Origin: Picosynechococcus sp. PCC 7002
GTDB lineage: Bacteria > Cyanobacteriota > Cyanobacteriia > Cyanobacteriales > MRBY01
Direction of reading: 5' to 3'
NCBI RefSeq assembly: GCF_963860125.1
Contig: NZ_CAWLFA010000001.1
Coordinates: 2,170,001-2,234,000 of the forward strand
Length of the DNA: 64,000 bases
The position numbers and the translations under genes were made by a program. Below the pieces are notes generated by a model. That model made no database searches, was not told the origin of the DNA, and saw only the letters and a list, made by a program, of their open reading frames with translations. Below, piece by piece: positions 35,091 through 43,565 of the stretch (position 1 is its first letter; each line of letters begins with the position of its first letter).

Positions 35091-35768
35091 ATGATGGCAA
35101 CACAACCAAAGGTTATTTTTTTCGATGCGGTGGGGACGCTCTTTGGCGTCCAAGATGGGGTCGGGGCGACCTATGCCAAAATTGCCCAACGTCACGGGGT
35201 AACGGCGGATCCGGAGCGTTTAGAACAGGGGTTTCGTCAATCCTTTAAGCGTAAACCTGCCCCGGCATTTCCGAATATTGATGCTGAGTTGATCCCGAAA
35301 CAGGAATTTCTGTGGTGGGAGGCGATCGCCCAGGAAACCTTTACTGCTGCCGGAGTGATTGAGCAGTTTCCTGATTTTCATGCTTTTTTTACGGATTTGT
35401 ACCAGCATTTTGCGACGGCAGAACCCTGGTTTATTTTCACAGAAACCTTGGCTTCGGTGCAGACTTGGCATGCCCAGGGCATTGAGTTGGGTTTAATTTC
35501 AAATTTTGACTCCCGCCTGTTACAGGTGCTAGATGCTCTAGAACTAGCCCCCTATTTCCAGAGTGTGACCATTTCCTCCCTAACCGGAGCAGCGAAACCA
35601 GACCCCAAAATTTTCCAAACAGCCCTCGCTAAACATCGTTGTCAGCCAGAAGAAGCGCTCCACATCGGCGACAGTCGCCTGGAAGATTACGAAGCTGCAA
35701 AACGGTTGGGGATGCAGGCGCACCTCATCGAACGGGATCAGCCTTTTCCCTACAGTCGCCAGCCTTAA
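35091..35768 (+). CDS. HAD-superfamily hydrolase
   Basis: 225-residue HAD phosphatase. Motif I is FFDAVGTLFG, with an atypical Ala-Val where DxDGT is usual: nucleophile Asp is present, but the second Asp is replaced by Val. Motif II is LISNFDSRL, motif III lies in TGAAKPDPKIF, and motif IV is HIGDSRLEDYEAAKRLGMQ. Missing the second motif-I Asp resembles haloacid-dehalogenase-like or N-acylneuraminate-9-phosphatase-like branches. Start at 35091 gives 14 bases after the NDH-2 stop, so the two are probably co-transcribed. The substrate is unknown. Confidence 0.85.
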   Translation: MMATQPKVIFFDAVGTLFGVQDGVGATYAKIAQRHGVTADPERLEQGFRQSFKRKPAPAFPNIDAELIPKQEFLWWEAIAQETFTAAGVIEQFPDFHAFFTDLYQHFATAEPWFIFTETLASVQTWHAQGIELGLISNFDSRLLQVLDALELAPYFQSVTISSLTGAAKPDPKIFQTALAKHRCQPEEALHIGDSRLEDYEAAKRLGMQAHLIERDQPFPYSRQP

Positions 35769-35782
35769 CTCCCTCAAGGGAT

Positions 35783-35807
35783 ACCCCTCTAACTCCCCTT
35801 AAAGGGG
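35783..35807. repeat. Short palindromic repeat unit used as the IS target
   Basis: ACCCCTCTAACTCC and CCTTAAAGGGG form one copy of a repeat also found at 53231-53280. The last 11 bases (35797-35807) are duplicated at 37293-37303 on the far side of the IS element. Confidence 0.8.
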
Positions 35808-37292
35808 CTACTGTGTACACACAAGTAGGGTGAACTAAAATGGAGGAGTCGAGAGGCAGGAAATTCCAATGGATAATCCAATCCTGATTCACGCTACACA
35901 AATGAGCGGCAGCTCCTTTGGCGACCCTCGCCTAGAAAAAAGGGGGCGGCATTGTATGAAGCGATGCAAGACCATCAATCAGTAAATATCCGCGCCCTGA
36001 GCCGAAATCGAGCAGAACAAGTGGGGTACTATCGTTTCCTTGACAACGACAATGTCAGCCTATGTGAGTTGATACAGAGCGTGTCTGACGCCTGCCAACA
36101 ACAAGTGGGAGGACTCCACGTCCTGGCCATTAGTGATAGCAGTGAGGTTAACCTACAAGCCCATGTAGGACGAATCAACCCAGAAGGATTAGGAGTGGTA
36201 GGCAATAACCAAGATGTCGGCTTTTTTATTCACCCGACTTTAATCGTGAACGCCGAAACAGGGTTTCCCCTAGGTCTCAGTAATATCCAAATATGGAGCC
36301 GAAAAGCAGTTCGTCCCAATAAGCATCAACGACGTTACCTAAAGCTACCGATTGAAGAGAAAGAATCCTACAAATGGCTACTGTCTGCCGAAGCATCTGA
36401 GCCCTGTCTGAAAAACGGGGGAGTGAAACAAGTAACCCATGTGGGCGACCGCGAAAATGACATATATCAAGAATGGGTGCGAGTTCCCAATGACCAAACC
36501 CATGTTTTAGTGAGAGCTTGTCGGGACCGTCGCCTCTGGGATGAGCAGCAATCCCTGTATGAATACTTAAGCGCACAGCACTGCGAAGGGACTTATTCGG
36601 TGCAGGTAGTGGCAGATTCTCGATTGGGACGTACTGCCCGCGAAGCTTGGTTAGCGGTACGGATGACTCCAGTTCAGATTCAACGGCCAGATACAGTGGA
36701 AGCTCAGGATTATCCCGAGAAGGTACAGCTGTATGCCGTAGAAGCAAAGGAAGTCAATCCTCCCGTAGGACAAGACCCCATTCATTGGCGATTGCTTACA
36801 ACTCATCGGGTCGTCAGTCTAGAGCAAGCTTTACAAGTGATTGAATGGTATCGTTGGCGCTGGCGAATTGAGCAACTTTTTGGCACTTTGAAGCGGTCTG
36901 GATTGGATTTAGAATCCACGCAGTTAGAGTCGGTTAGTGCCATTGAACGACTGACAGTTTTAGCTTTGTCCGTGGCCCTAAGGGTGTTGCAGCTTCTAGA
37001 GGGTCGAGATGATTCCAGCCTTGTTGCTCAGGTGGTATTTAGTCCTGAAGAGCAGGAATGTCTCAGGCAACTAGCTCCGACATTGCAGGGGAAAACTCAA
37101 AAGCAGCAAAATCCTCATGCTTCAGCTTCGTTGTCTTGGGCAACTTGGCTAATTGGCCGTTTAGGAGGATGGTCTGGGTATCGCTCCCAGTCTCCTCCTG
37201 GCATCCGAACTTTGTGGAGGGGGCTATACCAGTTTGAATCTATCTTCCATGGATGGAAGCTCGCTCAATCCACACTTGTGTGTACACAGTAG
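35808..37292 (+). mobile_element. IS4-family insertion sequence, copy 1
   Basis: 1485-bp element with perfect 19-bp terminal inverted repeats (CTACTGTGTACACACAAGT) at 35808-35826 and 37274-37292. It is flanked by an 11-bp direct target duplication, CCTTAAAGGGG (35797-35807 and 37293-37303). The second copy at 53281-54765 is the same length and encodes an identical transposase. IS4-family elements typically make 9-13-bp duplications. Confidence 0.95.
35869..37292 (+). CDS. IS4-family transposase, read across a -1 frameshift
   Basis: DDE transposase. The main frame (from a TTG at 35952, 446 codons) contains the YREK signature YRWRWRIEQLFGTLK. The natural N-terminus starts at ATG 35869 in another frame and includes FGDPRLEKRG, a conserved start in Tn5/IS4-type transposases. 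The two frames join by a -1 shift at the A6G5 run (35936-35946), giving LEKRG then ALYEAMQDHQ. The TAG stop is the last three bases of the element, inside the inverted repeat. Because both copies share the frame change, a programmed shift or transcriptional slippage is likely. Inactivation before copying is the alternative. Confidence 0.85.
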
Positions 37293-37330
37293 CCTTAAAG
37301 GGGAGAATGTTTTGGGGAGCTAGGGATGGG

Positions 37331-38188
37331 TTAATAGGTCTGCCAGACGCGGGACAGGGTTGGTGGTTGCGGGGAATAGAGCGATCGCCAATTTTGCCAA
37401 AGGGAGATAAACCAGCGTTTTACTTCCGTGCTGGAGGGGCCCCGGTAGCGACAGAGCACGCCTTTGGGTAATTGTGTGATCCCGCCCAAGCCCTGCTGAA
37501 TGGTGGCCATGGTTTGTCGCAACTCCGCCATTTGAGCCTCGCTAATCTCTAGCCCCACCAAGGCCAGACTTCCCACCACCGGCTGATTATTCAGACCATT
37601 CCAGGCGGCGAAGACTTCTGGATGTCCCGGTAGCCATTGGCGATCGCCCCAGAGCAGTTCATCATCTTGCCAAATTTCTGTCAGCCCCCGCCAGTTACCA
37701 GAGATGAATTTTTCGCCCCGGGCCGTGCGCCCAAACCGAAGAACTTCCCAGCCACACCACACCGCACCGGGAGCCAGATTGACCCGCAGGCTCTGGTGAT
37801 ATTCCGCCCCATCGAAAATAATCATTTCCTGGGGAAAGTATTCCAAAATGCTGCCCGGTGCCTGGTGAATAATGCCGTCCTGTTGCGCCGTTTCCCCGTT
37901 AGTACGATAAATTTTGTTGGCTGCTGCCGTTGTGAGGAAAACATGACTTTCTGGCTTCAGTTCGAGATCCAGAGATAGGCGATCGCCGCCGACAATGCCC
38001 CCTGCCGTGTGGAGCAAGACCGTGTGACAAACTCGATTTCCTTCCGGATAAAAAGGCCGCTGGATGCGAAACGGCGCTTGGGTAAAACAGCGTTGCATTT
38101 CCGTCTTGCCCTGGCGTTGCCCGTAAATTAAGCCCACCTTGCCGTGCCAGGGCTGCGCTTTGTGAATCACCTGTTGTTGATCTTGCAT
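37331..38188 (-). CDS. ureD: Urease accessory protein UreD
   Basis: 285-residue chaperone that, with UreF and UreG, helps deliver nickel to apo-urease. The family motifs HTAGGIVGGDRLSLDLEL, TTAAANKIYRT and YFPQEMIIFDGAEYHQ are present, as is GWEVLRFGRTARGE. The length is normal. No other urease gene is in the window, so the urease cluster is dispersed. IS copy 1 ends 39 bases after its stop. Confidence 0.95.
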   Translation of the reverse strand: MQDQQQVIHKAQPWHGKVGLIYGQRQGKTEMQRCFTQAPFRIQRPFYPEGNRVCHTVLLHTAGGIVGGDRLSLDLELKPESHVFLTTAAANKIYRTNGETAQQDGIIHQAPGSILEYFPQEMIIFDGAEYHQSLRVNLAPGAVWCGWEVLRFGRTARGEKFISGNWRGLTEIWQDDELLWGDRQWLPGHPEVFAAWNGLNNQPVVGSLALVGLEISEAQMAELRQTMATIQQGLGGITQLPKGVLCRYRGPSSTEVKRWFISLWQNWRSLYSPQPPTLSRVWQTY

Positions 38189-38455
38189 TTTTGTCTGAAA
38201 TTGATGGGATTAGGGGGACTAAAAATTACTGCCAAAACAGCCCCCAGCAGCAGTCTATTTTTTCGATCATCCCACTGATCCGGGCAGACCCAACGGCGAT
38301 CGCCAAATATTTTGTTCCTAAAACAATGGAGCAAACAAACCTCAAGAATCCTAATCACACTTCCGCCCCCGTATAGTTGCCGCTCACAGACAGATGCTTT
38401 ATCTTTGAAAAAATTTTACGAATTTCCCATTCTTTCAGAAACATAAGGAGTCCCT

Positions 38456-39928
38456 ATGTACATCGTCCAGATTGCTTCGGAATGCGCCCCCGTCGCGAAG
38501 GTAGGTGGACTTGGAGATGTGGTTTACGGACTCAGTCGCGAGCTTAGTCTGCGCGGTCATTGTGTCGAAATCATTTTGCCCAAATATGATTGTCTCCGTT
38601 ATGACCACATTTGGGGGATGCACGAAGCCTATCGGGATCTTTGGGTACCCTGGTTTGGCGGTGCGATCCACTGCACCGTTTTCTATGGCTGGGTCCATGG
38701 CCAACAATGTTTCTTTATCGAACCCCACTCCGGTGATAACTTTTTCAGTCGGGGCTTTTTTTATGGAGCCTTAGACGACCACATGCGCTTTGCCTTCTTT
38801 AGCAAGGCGGCCCTCGAATTTTTACAAAAATCCAACAAACGCCCCGATATTATCCACTGCCATGACTGGCAAACCGGTCTCGTTCCGGTGATGCTCTTTG
38901 AAATGTACAAGTGGCATGGCCTGTGGAATCAGCGGGTGTGCTACACCATCCACAACTTTAAACATCAGGGTATCGCGGGCGCTGACGTACTGTGGGCGAC
39001 GGGTCTCAATAACGAGGGCTACTATTTCCACTACGATCGCCTCCGGGATAACTTTAATCCCTTTGCCTTAAATTGCATGAAAGGGGGCATTGTCTATGCC
39101 AATGCGGTGACGACCGTTTCTCCCCACCACGCCTGGGAAGCCCACTACACCGATATTGGTTGTGGCCTAAGCCATACCCTCCATCTCCACCAAGACAAGT
39201 TCAAGGGAATTCTCAACGGCATCGACTACAGCACTTGGAACCCAGAAGTAGACCACAATATCGAGCTGCAATACAGTTGGGATAGCCTCGAAAATAAGGC
39301 GAAAAACAAAAAAGCCCTACGCGATCGCCTATTACTTGAAGACAATGACCGACCGATCATCGCCTACATTGGCCGTCTCGATGACCAAAAAGGCGTTCAT
39401 CTCGTTCACCATGCCATGTACTACGCCTTGAATCGGGGAGCCCAATTTGTCCTCCTTGGTTCCGCCACCGAAGGCTCGATCAACTCTTGGTTCTGGCATG
39501 AAAAATTCCACCTCAACGACAACCCCAACTGTCACATCGAGCTGGGCTTCAACGCCGAACTGTCCCACATGATCTATGCCGGGGCTGATATGCTTGTCGT
39601 CCCCAGTAACTACGAACCCTGCGGCCTGACCCAACTCATCGCCCTGAAGTATGGTGTGGTGCCCATTGTCCGTGGTGTCGGTGGCCTCGTGAGTACCGTG
39701 TTTGACCGGGATCATGATGATAAACATCCCCCCGAAGAACGAAATGGTTATGTCTTTTACCAAACGGATAACCACGCCCTCGAATCCGCCATGGAACGGG
39801 CCATTGGTTTATACACCGTGTACCCAGAGGAGTTCCGGAAGCTGCAAATCCAGGGGATGAAATATGACTACTCTTGGCATAACCCCGGCAATGAATATAT
39901 TGATCTCTATGAGTTTATCCGCGCCTAA
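38456..39928 (+). CDS. glgA: Glycogen (ADP-glucose) synthase, GlgA2-type
   Basis: 490-residue GT5 enzyme that extends alpha-1,4-glucan from ADP-glucose. The ADP-glucose motif KVGGLGDVVYGL is at residues 15-26. The C-terminal catalytic region has IAYIGRLDDQKG, VPSNYEPCGLTQLIALKYG and VRGVGGLVSTV. Length and details (FEMYKWHGLWNQR) resemble the second cyanobacterial isoform (GlgA2) rather than the short GlgA1. AAGGAG lies just upstream of the ATG. A glycogen phosphorylase gene lies 10 kb away in the same window. Confidence 0.93.
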   Translation: MYIVQIASECAPVAKVGGLGDVVYGLSRELSLRGHCVEIILPKYDCLRYDHIWGMHEAYRDLWVPWFGGAIHCTVFYGWVHGQQCFFIEPHSGDNFFSRGFFYGALDDHMRFAFFSKAALEFLQKSNKRPDIIHCHDWQTGLVPVMLFEMYKWHGLWNQRVCYTIHNFKHQGIAGADVLWATGLNNEGYYFHYDRLRDNFNPFALNCMKGGIVYANAVTTVSPHHAWEAHYTDIGCGLSHTLHLHQDKFKGILNGIDYSTWNPEVDHNIELQYSWDSLENKAKNKKALRDRLLLEDNDRPIIAYIGRLDDQKGVHLVHHAMYYALNRGAQFVLLGSATEGSINSWFWHEKFHLNDNPNCHIELGFNAELSHMIYAGADMLVVPSNYEPCGLTQLIALKYGVVPIVRGVGGLVSTVFDRDHDDKHPPEERNGYVFYQTDNHALESAMERAIGLYTVYPEEFRKLQIQGMKYDYSWHNPGNEYIDLYEFIRA

Positions 39929-40079
39929 TGGGTTCTTATCCAACACACTTTGAGTACATTTTGAGATCAAACAGCTCAGTCATCCCTGGGAAATATGTGC
40001 CCAAAGCCTGAACCAAGGCCCCAACAATTCCCAGGGAAGTCGCTACCATGGTAGGCAAGTTTCTCCTTTGTCCGTGCCT

Positions 40080-40361
40080 ATGGATGCCTTTAGTCCCTAT
40101 CCACCTGAGTGGATCAAAAATGCGAGCCACGCCCTCAGTTTCCATTGTCCTAGCTGTGAAGCGCTCCCCCATGATGCGAAACGGGCTTGGTTAAATCGCT
40201 ATGCCCCCGTGACCGATGCGCTGCACCGTCGCCGCTGGCAGGAGTTTTATGAATGTCAATGCGGCACCGTTTGGTGGGCCTGGAGTAGCGATCGCCCCCC
40301 GTCTCGCTACCAAACAAATGACCGGGGTGAAAATGACGAATTTCGGCGGGGCTTGTTTTAG
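40080..40361 (+). CDS. Conserved small cysteine-containing protein
   Basis: 93-residue soluble protein. HCPSCEAL near residue 25 and YECQCGTVWWAWSSDRPP near residue 60 give CxxC and CxC pairs that could form a zinc ribbon. Trp and Arg are frequent. The ATG at 40080 is chosen. TTG and GTG starts at 40068 and 40074 are also in frame. It is 111 bases upstream of accC on the same strand. Function is unknown. Confidence 0.65.
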   Translation: MDAFSPYPPEWIKNASHALSFHCPSCEALPHDAKRAWLNRYAPVTDALHRRRWQEFYECQCGTVWWAWSSDRPPSRYQTNDRGENDEFRRGLF

Positions 40362-40472
40362 AGAAATCGCGAAAGTCTTTTCCGGGGCGATCGCCGCTTG
40401 CCGAGGGATACCCCTTACCATGATAATGTTGGCTACCCATCACACTGGGGACGCAAACGCCAACGGAACACC

Positions 40473-41819
40473 ATGCAGTTTTCAAAGATTCTCATCGCCA
40501 ATCGCGGAGAAGTTGCCCTACGCATTATCCACACCTGTCAGGAGCTCGGCATTGCCACAGTTGCCGTCCACTCCACCGTAGATCGCCAAGCCCTCCACGT
40601 TCAGCTCGCCGATGAGAGCATTTGCATTGGCCCGCCCCAGAGCAGCAAAAGCTATCTCAACATTCCCAATATTATCGCTGCGGCCCTCAGCAGTAACGCC
40701 GACGCAATCCACCCAGGCTACGGTTTCCTCGCTGAAAATGCCAAGTTTGCAGAAATTTGTGCCGACCACCAAATCACCTTCATTGGCCCTTCCCCAGAAG
40801 CAATGATCGCCATGGGGGACAAATCCACCGCCAAAAAAACGATGCAGGCGGCAAAAGTCCCTACCGTACCCGGTAGTGCTGGGTTGGTGGCCTCCGAAGA
40901 ACAAGCCCTAGAAATCGCCCAACAAATTGGCTACCCTGTGATGATCAAAGCCACGGCGGGTGGTGGTGGCCGGGGGATGCGCCTTGTGCCCAGCGCTGAG
41001 GAGTTACCCCGTTTGTACCGAGCGGCCCAGGGGGAAGCAGAAGCAGCCTTTGGGAATGGCGGCGTTTACATCGAAAAATTTATTGAACGGCCCCGTCACA
41101 TCGAATTTCAGATCCTCGCGGATCAGTACGGCAATGTAATTCACCTCGGCGAACGGGATTGTTCGATCCAACGGCGGCACCAAAAACTCCTCGAAGAAGC
41201 TCCCAGCGCGATCCTCACCCCCAGACTGCGGGACAAAATGGGGAAAGCGGCAGTAAAAGCGGCGAAATCCATTGATTATGTCGGGGCGGGGACGGTGGAA
41301 TTCCTCGTGGATAAGAATGGGGATTTCTACTTTATGGAAATGAATACCCGCATTCAGGTGGAACACCCGGTCACAGAGATGGTGACGGGACTAGATCTGA
41401 TCGCCGAGCAAATTAAAGTTGCCCAAGGCGATCGCCTCAGTTTGAATCAAAATCAAGTGAACTTGAATGGTCATGCCATCGAGTGCCGGATTAATGCCGA
41501 AGATCCCGACCATGATTTCCGACCGACCCCAGGCAAAATCAGTGGCTATCTTCCCCCCGGTGGCCCTGGGGTACGGATGGATTCCCACGTTTACACCGAC
41601 TATGAAATTTCTCCTTACTACGATTCTTTGATCGGTAAATTAATCGTTTGGGGACCAGACCGAGACACCGCCATTCGCCGCATGAAGCGGGCACTCCGAG
41701 AATGTGCCATTACTGGAGTATCGACCACCATTAGCTTCCACCAAAAGATTTTGAATCATCCGGCTTTTTTGGCGGCCGATGTCGATACAAACTTTATCCA
41801 GCAGCACATGTTGCCCTAG
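40473..41819 (+). CDS. accC: Acetyl-CoA carboxylase biotin carboxylase subunit
   Basis: 448 residues, the usual AccC length. It carboxylates biotin on the carrier protein AccB in the first half-reaction of fatty-acid synthesis. N-terminal domain: KILIANRGEVALRI. ATP-grasp: KATAGGGGRGMRLV, the catalytic region EKFIERPRHIEFQI and MEMNTRIQVEHPVTE. The C-terminal lobe includes HAIECRINAEDP and GVRMDSHVYTDYEISPYYDS. The ATG at 40473 is used. The 25 upstream codons are not family-like. Confidence 0.97.
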   Translation: MQFSKILIANRGEVALRIIHTCQELGIATVAVHSTVDRQALHVQLADESICIGPPQSSKSYLNIPNIIAAALSSNADAIHPGYGFLAENAKFAEICADHQITFIGPSPEAMIAMGDKSTAKKTMQAAKVPTVPGSAGLVASEEQALEIAQQIGYPVMIKATAGGGGRGMRLVPSAEELPRLYRAAQGEAEAAFGNGGVYIEKFIERPRHIEFQILADQYGNVIHLGERDCSIQRRHQKLLEEAPSAILTPRLRDKMGKAAVKAAKSIDYVGAGTVEFLVDKNGDFYFMEMNTRIQVEHPVTEMVTGLDLIAEQIKVAQGDRLSLNQNQVNLNGHAIECRINAEDPDHDFRPTPGKISGYLPPGGPGVRMDSHVYTDYEISPYYDSLIGKLIVWGPDRDTAIRRMKRALRECAITGVSTTISFHQKILNHPAFLAADVDTNFIQQHMLP

Positions 41820-41884
41820 GGGCGATCGCAAATAGTCTCTAACCTTGAGGGCAACCCCCATAAGTGACGATTGGGGAAATGCCC

Positions 41885-42403
41885 TTACTTTTTCGCGATG
41901 ACTTGCACCAAAGTCTGGTCTTGGTCTGCGTAGATCATGATTTGGGAAGCGCGCTCTTGCTTTTGAAAGCCAAACATCGATTGCCCGTTGACGTCCATGG
42001 TCATTTCTTGAGTCCAACCATTTTTCGCCATTTCTGCGGTGTATTTGTCCTTGACAGCGGCCACACTTTCATTAGTGACAAAGGTGACGGAGACCCCCTC
42101 CGGTAAATCCATCGCCATTCTAATTTCGGCATTTTTATCGAAATAAATGTCCTTGGGGAAGGTGTCGGGGAGTTTGACATTGTCGCCACTACTGACGGAC
42201 AGATTCCCTTCGTTGGTTTTGATATCGACGGATTCTTTGGACATATCGATATCGACTTTTTCGCCGGAGCCAGCTTCAATCGCTTTTTCAAAAATTATTT
42301 CCTGAACCATACCGCAGCCACCGAGGCTGAGGGCACAGAGGAAGAAGGCAGGGAGAATCAACTTTTTCACGGCTTTTGTCCTTAAATTTTGTTTGTTAAT
42401 CAT
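41885..42403 (-). CDS. Predicted lipoprotein of unknown function
   Basis: 172 residues with a lysine-rich N-terminus, a hydrophobic stretch (LILPAFFLCALSLGGC) and a lipobox Cys at residue 30. The mature part is small and mixed alpha/beta, with DMSKESVDIKTNEGNLSV, FPKDIYFDKNAEI and a C-terminal WTQEMTMDVNGQSMFGFQ. This resembles small secreted proteins annotated as hypothetical in cyanobacteria. The ATG at 42403 places the signal peptide correctly. The 32 upstream codons are unlikely to be translated. It converges on accC. Confidence 0.75.
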   Translation of the reverse strand: MINKQNLRTKAVKKLILPAFFLCALSLGGCGMVQEIIFEKAIEAGSGEKVDIDMSKESVDIKTNEGNLSVSSGDNVKLPDTFPKDIYFDKNAEIRMAMDLPEGVSVTFVTNESVAAVKDKYTAEMAKNGWTQEMTMDVNGQSMFGFQKQERASQIMIYADQDQTLVQVIAKK

Positions 42404-42604
42404 TGGCTTGCGGTACTTGCCATGGCCCTTTGGGTTATGTGCTTTGGTTTTAGGGGCAATGGTCAAAATAAACCGCCAATAATAATTTATAGTGGGCACC
42501 CAGGCAGACTGATGCAGTTTCTAAAAATCCCAGGTCGTTGCCCCATTCTCGATGGGTTCGGTAAAAATCAAGGTCGCAGTTAAGTTAAATTAAGTCTTAA
42601 CGCG

Positions 42605-42913
42605 ATGAATTTTTTGGTGAATGCGATGTCTTGGTTAGCTGTGACAAGTCTAGGGCTCAATCTGCTGTTGGGCGCGATGACCCTATTTTTTATTTTCCGC
42701 ATTGTGCTCACTTGGTATCCCCAGGCGGAATTAACGAAACTGCCCTTTAGCTTGGTGGTTTTGCCGACGGAACCGCTTTTGGCCCCGACGAGAAAACTGG
42801 TGCCGCCCCTAGGAGGCATTGATATTTCTCCGGTGATTTGGGTGGGAATCGTCACTCTCCTGCGGGAGGTACTCTTGGGTCAGCAGGGTCTATTGGTGAT
42901 GTTGTTGCGCTAG
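42605..42913 (+). CDS. YggT-family membrane protein
   Basis: 102 residues with two hydrophobic segments (about 12-35 and 72-100). They flank the family signature RIVLTWYPQAELTKLPF and the proline-rich turn PTEPLLAPTRKLVPPLGGIDISP. YggT/Ycf19 proteins are small membrane proteins of cyanobacteria and plastids; some act in nucleoid partition or membrane complex assembly. It is divergent from the lipoprotein gene. Confidence 0.9.
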   Translation: MNFLVNAMSWLAVTSLGLNLLLGAMTLFFIFRIVLTWYPQAELTKLPFSLVVLPTEPLLAPTRKLVPPLGGIDISPVIWVGIVTLLREVLLGQQGLLVMLLR

Positions 42914-43009
42914 AGACACTGGCAAATGGCAAGGATTAGGCAGTTGGAACCCCAGGCTTTTGATCCGCGTCTAGCGAGGTAATGCTGGAATCAAAAAAGG
43001 ATATTCGAT

Positions 43010-43489
43010 ATGTGGCGACGGTGCTTATTGGCGTTAACGGGGGCTTGGGGGATGGGACTGGCGATCGCCCCGGTGATGGCCCAACCGTTACCAAAACAAG
43101 CCATTTTTGAAAATCTCCAGTTGCGCCCTAATTTTGCCCCCAATCCCCAGCTATTACGGGGAGTCAGTGGGGGAAGTGAACCCGCCGCAGAATTTTTGGG
43201 CATCGAGGATACCCCCACGGGGTCTTGTGTTGGCTTTATCGATAACCATGCCGACCATCGCCTCAGCCTCATGACATTTTTTAATGATTTAGAACTGAGC
43301 GTTGAAAGTGCCGGGGATACGGTGCTTGTGGTCAAAGGCCCCGGTGGTGTGTGGTGCAATGACGATGCGGTGGGTCAAAATCCGGCAATTCGCGGCGAAT
43401 GGCAAAAAGGACTGTATCAAGTCTGGGTTGGCTCCCGGGGACAACGGCAATATTATCCTTATATTTTAGAAATTCACCATCGGAAGTAG
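43010..43489 (+). CDS. Exported hypothetical protein
   Basis: 159 residues with a clear signal peptide (MWRRCLLALTGAWGMGLAIA, cleavage near VMAQP). The mature region has two cysteines (GSCVGF and VWCNDD) that could form a disulfide, and the motif VVKGPGGVWCNDDAVGQNP. WQKGLYQVWVGSRGQ near the end suggests a small beta-sandwich related to pre-peptidase-like domains. That resemblance is weak. It lies 76 bases upstream of the homoserine dehydrogenase gene. Confidence 0.75.
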   Translation: MWRRCLLALTGAWGMGLAIAPVMAQPLPKQAIFENLQLRPNFAPNPQLLRGVSGGSEPAAEFLGIEDTPTGSCVGFIDNHADHRLSLMTFFNDLELSVESAGDTVLVVKGPGGVWCNDDAVGQNPAIRGEWQKGLYQVWVGSRGQRQYYPYILEIHHRK

Positions 43490-43565
43490 TTGATCCCTAA
43501 GTTGGGAGATCAGGTAATGGGGGATAATGGAAACATTATCTTGATGTTGCACTAGAGAAAACATT

